In this document: piece by piece, positions 1 through 5,337 of the stretch
Position numbering within the stretch: the stretch's first letter is position 1
Layout of the letters: every line of letters starts with the position of its first letter
Origin: an uncultured Collinsella sp.
GTDB taxonomy: Bacteria > Actinomycetota > Coriobacteriia > Coriobacteriales > Coriobacteriaceae
Assembly (NCBI GenBank): GCA_958349325.1
Contig: CATWCP010000063.1
Location: 1-6,305 of the forward strand
Direction: 5' to 3'
DNA length: 6,305 nt
The notes under the pieces: model-generated
Told to the model about the DNA's origin: nothing
The model's input: only the letters and a program-made list of their open reading frames with translations
The model's database searches: none
Position numbers and translations under genes: made by a program

Positions 1-1340
1 CCGCCAACGTTGTAGACCAGCGTCAGCCACAGCGGCTGATCGAGCGGAATGGTGCCGCAGATAAGCACGAAGCAGAAGACCACAAGCAGGAATGCGGCAA
101 CGACCAGGCCAAAGCTGCGCGAACCCATGCGGAAGCCACGGGGAGCGGCGTCAAAGTTCTTGCGCAGCATAAAGTAGGCAAGCAAAATCAGCAGCGGTGG
201 GAGCAGAGCGGTGGCAGCAGTCATGTTGGTAACGATCATGAGCAGGTCGTCGAGGTTACCGGAGCCCAGGGCCGGAATGATCAGGATGGGGACGACGATG
301 GCGAACTGCAGCCAAGCAGCGCGGGCAGGAATGCCATGCTCGTTGAGCTCGACGATCTTGCTACCAAAGACGCCCTTGGGGATCTCGGTGAAGAAAACCT
401 TGATGGGAGCAGAGGTCCACATCATGAGGGAGCCCAGCGTGGCGGCGAGAAGGATCAAGCCGATGGCGCGCGTAGACACTTCCATGGGAATGCCAAAGTG
501 GGCAAAGACAGCGCCGAATACGTCGAAGATACCGGTGGGGATGGCAACGCCGCCCTCGGGGATGAATAGGTTGACCAGCAGCGAAGCGCCTGCATACAGA
601 AGGCCGATGGTCAGGCCGGCGATAACGACGGTGCGCACGAAGGCCTTGACGCCACCCTTAAGGTCGTTAAGGAACACGCCGACAGACTCAGCGCCGCCAA
701 CGCCCTGGATGATCCAGGCAAGCGTACCGAAGAAGCCCCACGCAGTTGCGAAGTTGCTCATGTCGGGAGCCATGTTAGCGGGAGTAGGAGCCGTAGCGAA
801 CTCAACGCCGCCAAAGGCAGCAGCCAGGGACAGCAGGATGAACACGGCGGTCAGGCCGAGAGCCGCGGTCGAACCGAAGGAGGAAATGGAGCCGATCCAC
901 TTAGCGCCCTTGGTCGAAACCCACGTGGCGATAGCAAAGACGACGATCTCGATAATGGTGATCCACAGCTGCGAAAGCTCGGCGTTGGCACCAAAGAACA
1001 CGTAGCTCGCGTAGATGATGACGTTGGGCAGGACGGACACAAAGAAGAACAGGTTAACGAACCAGTAGCTAAATGCCGTCAGGAACGCCCAGCGACCACC
1101 CATCGAGGTCTTAACCCATGCGTACACGCCAGACTCTGAGTCCTTGTTGAGGCCGACGAACTCGGCGGTAACCAGGGTATAGGGGACAAAGTACAAAAGC
1201 GTGGCGAAGAAGAACGACGGCGCAGCTGCCAAGCCGATGGCCGCGTTGTTGTTGATGATGTTCTTGATACCGAACACGGCGGCGACCGTCATGCCCAGCA
1301 GAGCGAACGAACCAATCGTTCCTCGTTTTTCAGAGCTCAT
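1..1340 (-). CDS. ygjI: YgjI-like APC-superfamily amino acid permease, N-terminal 446 codons (C-terminus beyond the window)
   Basis: Multipass inner-membrane transporter of the amino acid-polyamine-organocation superfamily, nearest by recall to E. coli YgjI and more distantly YjeM, in the glutamate:GABA antiporter-like branch. The ATG at 1338-1340 follows GGGAGG with 4 nt spacing, and the frame stays open to base 1. The N-terminus MSSEKRGTIG leads into a first helix (about residues 11-31) broken by KNIINNN. Further hydrophobic segments lie near 40-60, 86-110, 124-143, 153-174, 200-215, 234-256, 290-310, 342-358, 366-391 and 409-429. Stretches that match YgjI as I remember it are SGVYAWVKTSMGGRWAF (residues 70-86), YWFVNLFFF (92-100), GGAESVGVFLNDLKGG (215-230) and ELNEHGIPARAAW (331-343). 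About 30 residues are probably missing. It lies downstream of ebgAC on the same strand, 153 bp away, with its own likely promoter. Permease identity is firm; the substrate is unknown, and a sugar-amino acid conjugate is possible. Confidence 0.9.
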   Translation of the reverse strand, partial: MSSEKRGTIGSFALLGMTVAAVFGIKNIINNNAAIGLAAAPSFFFATLLYFVPYTLVTAEFVGLNKDSESGVYAWVKTSMGGRWAFLTAFSYWFVNLFFFVSVLPNVIIYASYVFFGANAELSQLWITIIEIVVFAIATWVSTKGAKWIGSISSFGSTAALGLTAVFILLSLAAAFGGVEFATAPTPANMAPDMSNFATAWGFFGTLAWIIQGVGGAESVGVFLNDLKGGVKAFVRTVVIAGLTIGLLYAGASLLVNLFIPEGGVAIPTGIFDVFGAVFAHFGIPMEVSTRAIGLILLAATLGSLMMWTSAPIKVFFTEIPKGVFGSKIVELNEHGIPARAAWLQFAIVVPILIIPALGSGNLDDLLMIVTNMTAATALLPPLLILLAYFMLRKNFDAAPRGFRMGSRSFGLVVAAFLLVVFCFVLICGTIPLDQPLWLTLVYNVG

Positions 1341-1368
1341 AAGCCCTCCCAATCATCTGTTAAATGTC

Positions 1369-1397
1369 ATCTAAAACCGTCCGAGCTGCAAGTGCAA
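1369..1397 (-). promoter_or_regulatory. Predicted sigma70-type promoter for the permease gene
   Basis: Reading the minus strand, TTGCAC (1392-1397) matches the -35 consensus at 5 of 6 bases. It is followed by a 17-bp spacer and TTAGAT (1369-1374), which matches TATAAT at 4 of 6. Transcription would start near 1362, giving a leader of about 20 nt that holds the GGGAGG ribosome-binding site at 1345-1350. This would let the permease be transcribed independently of ebgAC. No copy of the AACCGGTT operator is seen here, so this promoter may not be under the divergent repressor. Confidence 0.5.
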
Positions 1398-1414
1398 ACA
1401 CGGATGGCGCACCT

Positions 1415-1462
1415 GCTAAGGGGAATGGGGAAAAGGGAGTCAACAAAGCCATCCCCCTTAAC
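1415..1462 (-). terminator. Intergenic inverted repeat after ebgC, possible non-canonical terminator or mRNA-stabilising hairpin
   Basis: The arms are 1415-1428 and 1449-1462, with a 20-nt loop. In RNA made from the minus strand they form 14 consecutive pairs, including two G-U wobbles. On the plus strand those two positions would be A/C mismatches, so the stem fits the ebgAC transcript better. It begins 32 bp beyond the ebgC stop and ends just before the -35 of the permease promoter. No T-tract follows (the next bases are AGGTGCGC), so it is not a standard intrinsic terminator. It may instead protect the ebgAC 3' end or give partial attenuation before the permease gene. Confidence 0.4.
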
Positions 1463-1493
1463 GGCGCGAAGCAAACGTCCAGGCGGACGAATA

Positions 1494-1949
1494 CTACTTG
1501 TTGGGGAAGGAATAACCTTCGACTGTCACGTGCAGTACCACGACGCGGGGATCCGCAGTGTCGGCGAGGACGCGATACGCCTCGTCGATCTCAATGACGG
1601 CAACGCCGCCGGCAGGGATCACCACCTTCTCCCCCGCGCCCTCAAAGCGCTCGCGATCATCGATATCGCTGTAGGCGCGGGTGCAGGTGAGGCCTGCCTT
1701 GGGGGCAACCTCGACAGTCAGGTCGCCGTCGAGCGGGGCGAGCACGGCATGATAGCGACGGTGACCGACCAGATCGGCGGTAGCCGCCTCGTGGGCGTTC
1801 ACCCACCAATACACCAGCGAGTCGCCGATGGAGTACGCCACATCGTGCTGCAGTTCAGAAACGCCGTCGAGCGCCTGTCCGGTACGCATCCACTTCTTGA
1901 CGGACTTCATCTGAGCGTCGAAATCGGCGCGCGAGTTAAAGACATGCAT
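1494..1949 (-). CDS. ebgC: Evolved beta-galactosidase small (beta) subunit, EbgC-like, YhcH/YjgK/YiaL family
   Basis: A 151-residue cytoplasmic protein, near the 149 residues of E. coli EbgC, that is needed with EbgA for full activity in E. coli. Shared stretches are KKWMR (residues 18-22), VAYSIGDSLVYW (37-48), TADLVGHRRYHAVL (57-70), VAPKAGL (81-87), GAGEKVV (104-110), DEAYRVL (122-128) and the end VTVEGYSFPNK. The fold is the beta-barrel of the YhcH/DUF386 family, some members of which (YhcH/NanQ) act as sugar anomerases. His63 of GHRRY is the likely surviving family metal ligand. The HEAYRF of E. coli EbgC reads DEAYRV here, so that histidine is replaced by Asp122 while the glutamate (Glu123) is kept. 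The ATG at 1947-1949 is set by AAGGAGG 8 nt upstream and lies 3 bp after the ebgA stop, implying translational coupling. The stop is TAG at 1494-1496. Confidence 0.95.
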   Translation of the reverse strand: MHVFNSRADFDAQMKSVKKWMRTGQALDGVSELQHDVAYSIGDSLVYWWVNAHEAATADLVGHRRYHAVLAPLDGDLTVEVAPKAGLTCTRAYSDIDDRERFEGAGEKVVIPAGGVAVIEIDEAYRVLADTADPRVVVLHVTVEGYSFPNK

Positions 1950-1952
1950 GGC

Positions 1953-4900
1953 TTATGCCTCCTTAATGGGTGCCAGCGCCTGAGCCAAATCGGCAGACGT
2001 CAGCGGTCGCAGGGACACCTCAAAGCTGAAGCTCTCAAAACGGGTGCGATAGGAATCGAGCACCTCGGAACCCCAAGAGTTCGAGCCAAGGCCGAGCAGC
2101 TGGTCGTTGATGTTAACCGTGACCGTGTCGCCCGGAACAAGATCGTAGACATGCTTGGCGCTATCGATAGCCTCGCAGCTATAGGGCCATGCGGAGAACG
2201 AGAACGGATTGGAAGCGGCGTCGCTCGGACGCGTCACGACCAGACCGTCACCGTGGCTGGAGCGCAGGGCAACCCAGCGGGTACCCTCGCGGTTGGCACA
2301 GTCCTGAGGCATAACGTAGGGCGTGAACATGTCGTCGACCGTAGTGCGGTAATGACCGACCGGGTTGGCACGCAGCGAGTCCGGATAGTTCTCGCCCGGG
2401 CCGTGGCCATACCACTCGACGGCACGATCGCAACCGGGAACCTCAAAGGAGATGCCGATGCGCGGGATAATGTCCGAATAGTCGCCGTAGGGCTCGCCGG
2501 AAACCTTGAGGTCGACGCGACCGCTCGGAAGCACGGTGTAGACAAGCTCGACGCGCATGCCGAACGCGCGGACGGGAGGAGCAATACGTTGGCTCACGGT
2601 AACGACGACCGCATTGCCGTCCTGCTTCCAAAAAACCTTGCGGGTGGACGTCTGCATTACATCAATGAAGTTGTCCTTCCACAGGGAGTCGTACTCCTGG
2701 GCGTGGTTGTCGACGAGCGGATGCCAAAAACCAACCTGGGGACCAGAGGCCATGACGTCACGCCCGGATGCCTTCCACTTGCTCACGGTGCCGTTGACCT
2801 TGCTGAAGGTCAGCTCGCCGTTGAGGGAGTGAATGCGAATCTCCTGCTCGGTCTCCTCGACCGTAAGCTCAGAACGAGCTGGGGCGGCGATGGCCGGCGC
2901 CGGATGGTTTGCGATGGCAAACTGGCTTGCACCCAGCTGGAACATCGGCTCGCACCAGACGTGAGCGGCCATGGTGTAGGCGCGCACGGTCAGCAGGGTC
3001 TCGCCTACCGCGGCCTCGCGAATCACCAGCGGAAGCTGGACGGACTCGCCGGGGGCAACCGCACCGGGCATGAGCGTCTTGCGGCAAACCACGTCGCCGT
3101 CCACCAGGGTCTCCGCCGACAGGCAAACATCCTCGAGGGTGGTAAACCAACGCTTGTTGGTGACGGTCAGCTCGCCCGCCTCGGCATCGTAGGCCATGCG
3201 AACCGGGCAGATGACCTGACCATACTCAGTGAGGCCCGGGCTCGGCTGCTGCCAAGGGAACACCATGCCGTCGATGCAGAAGTTGCTGTTATTGGGGTAA
3301 TCGCCGTTGTCGCCACCATACATATCGTAGGCAACGCCGTCCTCGGTCACAGCAGCCAAACCGTGGTCGCACCATTCCCAGATAAACTGGCCTTGGATGC
3401 AATCCCAGCGATCGAAGACCTCCTGGTACTCGGACAGACCTCCGGGGCCATTACCCATGGAGTGGCCATACTCGCAGTTGATGCGCGGCTTGGGGAACGG
3501 ATGCTCACCAAAGTCGTTCATCTGCGACACACGGGAGTACATCGTGGAAATGACGTCGACGGTATCGGCGTTGCGGTCCTCCTCGTAGTGGACCGGACGA
3601 CCATCGAGCTCGTGAGCCTTGGCGTACATCGCGCGGATGTTGCAGCCATAGCCGCTCTCGTTGCCCAGCGACCACATGATGATGCACGCGTGGTTGCGCT
3701 CCTGCATCACCAGGCGCTCAATACGGTCGACGTAGGCCGGCTCCCATGCCGGGTCGTCGGTAACCAGGGCGATGTTGCCGATATTCTCGAAGCCGTGGCT
3801 CTCCATATCGGTCTCGGCGACCAGCATGATGCCATACTCATCACACAGCTCGTAGAAGCGCGGGTCATTGGCATAGTGAGAGGTGCGCACTGCGTTGATG
3901 TTGTGCTGCTTCATGAGCTCCAGGTCGCGGCGCATGCGATCGAGGCCCACGGCGCGGCCCTTGTGATCGTCGTGATCGTGGCGGTTGACGCCATGCATTT
4001 TAAAGTAAGTGCCGTTGAGGTAGATATGATTGCCCTCGACCGTCACCTCGGCAAGACCCTGGCGATGCGGGACGTACTCGCTCACCTTGTCGTCGTCGTA
4101 GACCTCAAACGTAAGATCGTAGAGGAAGGGGTCCTCGGGATTCCAGAAGTGGGCATCGGTCACGCTGCACTCGGCATGGCTGTCGACGCACTCACCCGTA
4201 GCCACCACGTTCTCGCCATCGCTGAGCGTAAACACAACGCGGGAAGCGCCCTCGGCAACCGTATCGAGCGTGATCAGAGCGGCATCGCCCTCGCGGTGCG
4301 TGCGGAACCTAAAGTCGACCAGGTGCGCGGCGAGACGCTGCATAAGGTACACATCGCGGAAGATGCCCGAGGCCCACCACATGTCCTGATCCTCGATGTA
4401 GCTGCCATCGCTGTACTGCAGGACCTTGACCGCAAACAGGTTGTCGCCCTCGACGAGCGCGTCGGTCACGTCGAACTCGGCAGACAGGCGCGAACCCTTG
4501 GTCATGCCGATATACTGACCGTTGACGTACAGCTCGCCATAGCTCTCGATGCCGTCGAAGCGAATGATCTCGCGAGCGCCGGCAGGAACGGCAGGAAGGT
4601 TGACGATGCGCTGGTAGACGCCCGTGGGGTCGTCGGAGGGAACGAACGGCTGATCAACCGGGAACGGGAAACCCTCGTCGGTGTAGGCAAGGTTGCCATA
4701 GCCGTCCACCTGCCACAGGTGCGGAACCTCCACGTGATCCCACTCGGGCTTGTACGTGGAGAGTTCCTCGTTGGAGACGGCAGCGGGGCCCTCAAAGAGG
4801 CGGAACTGCCACGAGCCGGACAGCTGGACAAACCCGCGCGACAGCTCGCGGCTGTACGTTGCAGCGAGATCGGCGGTCTCGTAACCCATAAAGTACGCAT

Positions 4901-4961
4901 GGGGTGCCAGGCGGTTCCTGTGGGTGAGCGCTTGGTTTTCCCAATCGTTAATGGCGTCCAT
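1953..4961 (-). CDS. ebgA: Evolved beta-galactosidase large (alpha) subunit, EbgA-like, glycoside hydrolase family 2
   Basis: A 1002-residue cytoplasmic retaining beta-galactosidase (E. coli EbgA, 1030). Domains in order: GH2 sugar-binding jelly roll (about 40-210, with DQDMWWASGIFRDVYL at 191-206), Ig-like domain (212-305), TIM barrel (306-596), a LacZ domain-4-type region (600-690) and the Bgal small-chain domain (715-990). Catalytic residues by family comparison are acid/base Glu435 in SLGNESGYG, nucleophile Glu497 in CEYGHSMGN, and Mg2+ ligands Glu387 and His389 in ETDMESHG. GVNRHDHDDHKGRAVG (324-339) is the substrate-site loop. EbgA, not LacZ, is favoured by the N-terminus (WENQALTHRNRLAPHAYF), by LLGLGSNSWGSEVLDS near the end, and by ebgC downstream. 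Asp95 and Trp963 match E. coli Asp92 and Trp977, the sites altered in lactose-evolved mutants; both are wild type here. There is no signal peptide. The ATG follows AAGGAG with 7 nt spacing; two upstream ATGs are out of frame. The C-terminal tail is shorter than in E. coli. Confidence 0.97.
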   Translation of the reverse strand: MDAINDWENQALTHRNRLAPHAYFMGYETADLAATYSRELSRGFVQLSGSWQFRLFEGPAAVSNEELSTYKPEWDHVEVPHLWQVDGYGNLAYTDEGFPFPVDQPFVPSDDPTGVYQRIVNLPAVPAGAREIIRFDGIESYGELYVNGQYIGMTKGSRLSAEFDVTDALVEGDNLFAVKVLQYSDGSYIEDQDMWWASGIFRDVYLMQRLAAHLVDFRFRTHREGDAALITLDTVAEGASRVVFTLSDGENVVATGECVDSHAECSVTDAHFWNPEDPFLYDLTFEVYDDDKVSEYVPHRQGLAEVTVEGNHIYLNGTYFKMHGVNRHDHDDHKGRAVGLDRMRRDLELMKQHNINAVRTSHYANDPRFYELCDEYGIMLVAETDMESHGFENIGNIALVTDDPAWEPAYVDRIERLVMQERNHACIIMWSLGNESGYGCNIRAMYAKAHELDGRPVHYEEDRNADTVDVISTMYSRVSQMNDFGEHPFPKPRINCEYGHSMGNGPGGLSEYQEVFDRWDCIQGQFIWEWCDHGLAAVTEDGVAYDMYGGDNGDYPNNSNFCIDGMVFPWQQPSPGLTEYGQVICPVRMAYDAEAGELTVTNKRWFTTLEDVCLSAETLVDGDVVCRKTLMPGAVAPGESVQLPLVIREAAVGETLLTVRAYTMAAHVWCEPMFQLGASQFAIANHPAPAIAAPARSELTVEETEQEIRIHSLNGELTFSKVNGTVSKWKASGRDVMASGPQVGFWHPLVDNHAQEYDSLWKDNFIDVMQTSTRKVFWKQDGNAVVVTVSQRIAPPVRAFGMRVELVYTVLPSGRVDLKVSGEPYGDYSDIIPRIGISFEVPGCDRAVEWYGHGPGENYPDSLRANPVGHYRTTVDDMFTPYVMPQDCANREGTRWVALRSSHGDGLVVTRPSDAASNPFSFSAWPYSCEAIDSAKHVYDLVPGDTVTVNINDQLLGLGSNSWGSEVLDSYRTRFESFSFEVSLRPLTSADLAQALAPIKEA
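1958..1964 (-). promoter_or_regulatory. ebgC ribosome-binding site embedded in the 3' end of ebgA
   Basis: On the minus strand AAGGAGG lies 8 nt before the ebgC ATG and also encodes part of the last ebgA codons (Lys-Glu-Ala). Together with the 3-bp gap between the genes, this fixes the ebgC start and supports one bicistronic message with coupled translation of the two subunits. Confidence 0.85.
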
Positions 4962-4968
4962 GGTGATG

Positions 4969-4974
4969 CTCCTT
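4969..4974 (-). promoter_or_regulatory. ebgA ribosome-binding site
   Basis: On the minus strand AAGGAG stands 7 nt before the ATG at 4959-4961. It overlaps a short ATGATGAAGG stretch whose ATGs are out of frame with ebgA, so this site decides the start. Confidence 0.85.
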
Positions 4975-4993
4975 CATCATCGTAGTGATTCTT

Positions 4994-5009
4994 GTGCAAC
5001 CGGTTGTCC
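4994..5009. promoter_or_regulatory. Operator copy 1 (LacI-family type), over the expected ebgA transcription start
   Basis: The sequence GTGCAACCGGTTGTCC contains a perfect 10-bp palindrome CAACCGGTTG with a central CpG. It fits the common LacI-family operator pattern TG-AA-CG-TT. It lies just downstream of the predicted -10 of the ebgA promoter, so a bound repressor would cover +1. Confidence 0.8.
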
Positions 5010-5011
5010 TT

Positions 5012-5041
5012 ATCTTACGGGCGATGCAAAATACTGTGCAA
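5012..5041 (-). promoter_or_regulatory. Predicted promoter of the ebgAC operon
   Basis: On the minus strand, -35 TTGCAC (5036-5041) matches 5 of 6 and -10 TAAGAT (5012-5017) matches 4 of 6, with an 18-bp spacer. Transcription would begin near 5005, giving a leader of about 45 nt. The -35 sits inside operator 2 and the start lies inside operator 1, as expected for a tightly repressed promoter. The 18-bp spacer and 4-of-6 -10 suggest moderate intrinsic strength. Confidence 0.6.
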
Positions 5042-5051
5042 CCGGTTGTCC
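5036..5051. promoter_or_regulatory. Operator copy 2 (LacI-family type), containing the ebgA -35
   Basis: Identical over 16 bp to copy 1 (GTGCAACCGGTTGTCC), with a centre-to-centre distance of 42 bp, about four helical turns, so both face the same side of the DNA. Its first six bases read on the minus strand are TTGCAC, the predicted -35 of ebgA, so repressor and RNA polymerase would compete directly. Confidence 0.8.
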
Positions 5052-5080
5052 GCTGAACGGTCGATTTGGCCGGGTTAACG

Positions 5081-5096
5081 GTGCAACCGGTTGTAC
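5081..5096. promoter_or_regulatory. Operator copy 3 (LacI-family type), upstream of the ebgA promoter
   Basis: GTGCAACCGGTTGTAC differs from copies 1 and 2 at one base. That change extends the symmetry to GT-CAACCGGTTG-AC, making it the most symmetric of the three. Its centre is 45 bp from copy 2. It lies upstream of the ebgA -35, where it could support cooperative binding or looping, or help control the divergent repressor gene. Confidence 0.75.
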
Positions 5097-5117
5097 AATC
5101 GCAACACTTATGTCACC

Positions 5118-5135
5118 CTGAGTATCGAAACTCAG
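5118..5135. repeat. Short inverted repeat between the divergent promoters
   Basis: CTGAGT and ACTCAG form a perfect 6-bp stem around ATCGAA. No T-tract follows, so it is not a terminator. It could be a binding site for another regulator or a chance hairpin. Confidence 0.35.
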
Positions 5136-5220
5136 CACAAGACATCGTTCTTAAGCTCGTAGGCAACCTCCACGCCCGCTGATATCTCACCCACACGAGA
5201 CGTATTCGATTTCGGCTTGG

Positions 5221-5276
5221 TTGCAAAACGACACCGGTCACCGGATATCATGAACGCTGTTCAGGCGCACTATAGT
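5221..5276 (+). promoter_or_regulatory. Candidate promoter elements for the LacI-family gene
   Basis: Two weak options are visible. One pairs TTGCAA (5221-5226) with TATCAT (5246-5251) across a long 19-bp spacer. The other uses TATAGT (5271-5276) without a recognisable -35, giving a leader of about 55 nt. Between the first pair lies CCGGT-C-ACCGG (5234-5244). Repressor genes are commonly weakly expressed, so a poor match is not surprising, but neither choice is secure. Confidence 0.3.
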
Positions 5277-5327
5277 AAGCTGTATCCGCACTAGCCCGTA
5301 TCAGTGACAACATCGACCGCATTTTCC

Positions 5328-5332
5328 AGGAG
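5328..5332 (+). promoter_or_regulatory. Ribosome-binding site of the LacI-family gene
   Basis: AGGAG lies 5 nt before the ATG at 5338-5340 and supports that start, which also places the helix-turn-helix close to the N-terminus as usual for the family. Confidence 0.8.
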
Positions 5333-5337
5333 ACGCC

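Larger units (their letters stand above)
4962..5337. promoter_or_regulatory. Divergent regulatory region between ebgA and the LacI-family gene
   Basis: These 376 bp contain no convincing gene. They hold the ebgA promoter and leader, three near-identical 16-bp operator-like repeats (centres about 5001.5, 5043.5 and 5088.5), a 6-bp-stem inverted repeat at 5118-5135, and weak promoter elements for the rightward repressor gene. The part from about 5140 to 5220 shows nothing I can name. Confidence 0.8.

Noticed and set aside
211..1005. A 264-codon plus-strand open frame opposite the permease
   Set aside because: The opposite strand encodes a continuous multi-helix transporter with a good ribosome-binding site; this frame shows no domain or plausible start signal.
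1953..4961. Naming the large subunit lacZ
   Set aside because: The overall resemblance, the C-terminal LLGLGSNSWGSEVLDS stretch and the adjacent ebgC point to EbgA; LacZ lacks an EbgC partner.
1392..4985. A 1197-codon open frame on the plus strand across ebgC and ebgA
   Set aside because: Its codons coincide exactly, in reverse, with those of both ebgA and ebgC (same register, 3-bp gap). Stops there would need TTA, CTA or TCA in the sense genes, and those codons are avoided. The translation has no recognisable domain, while the minus strand has full catalytic motifs. It is a codon-bias artefact.
4994..5096. Three short repeats at even spacing as a small CRISPR array
   Set aside because: The units are 16-bp palindromes at a divergent promoter next to a LacI-type gene, with gaps of 26 and 29 bp. 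Repeat length, number and context fit operators, and no cas genes are present.
4924..5121. A 65-codon plus-strand open frame over the operators
   Set aside because: Its repeated peptide pattern simply reflects the three operator repeats, and its start lies inside ebgA; there is no ribosome-binding site or family match.
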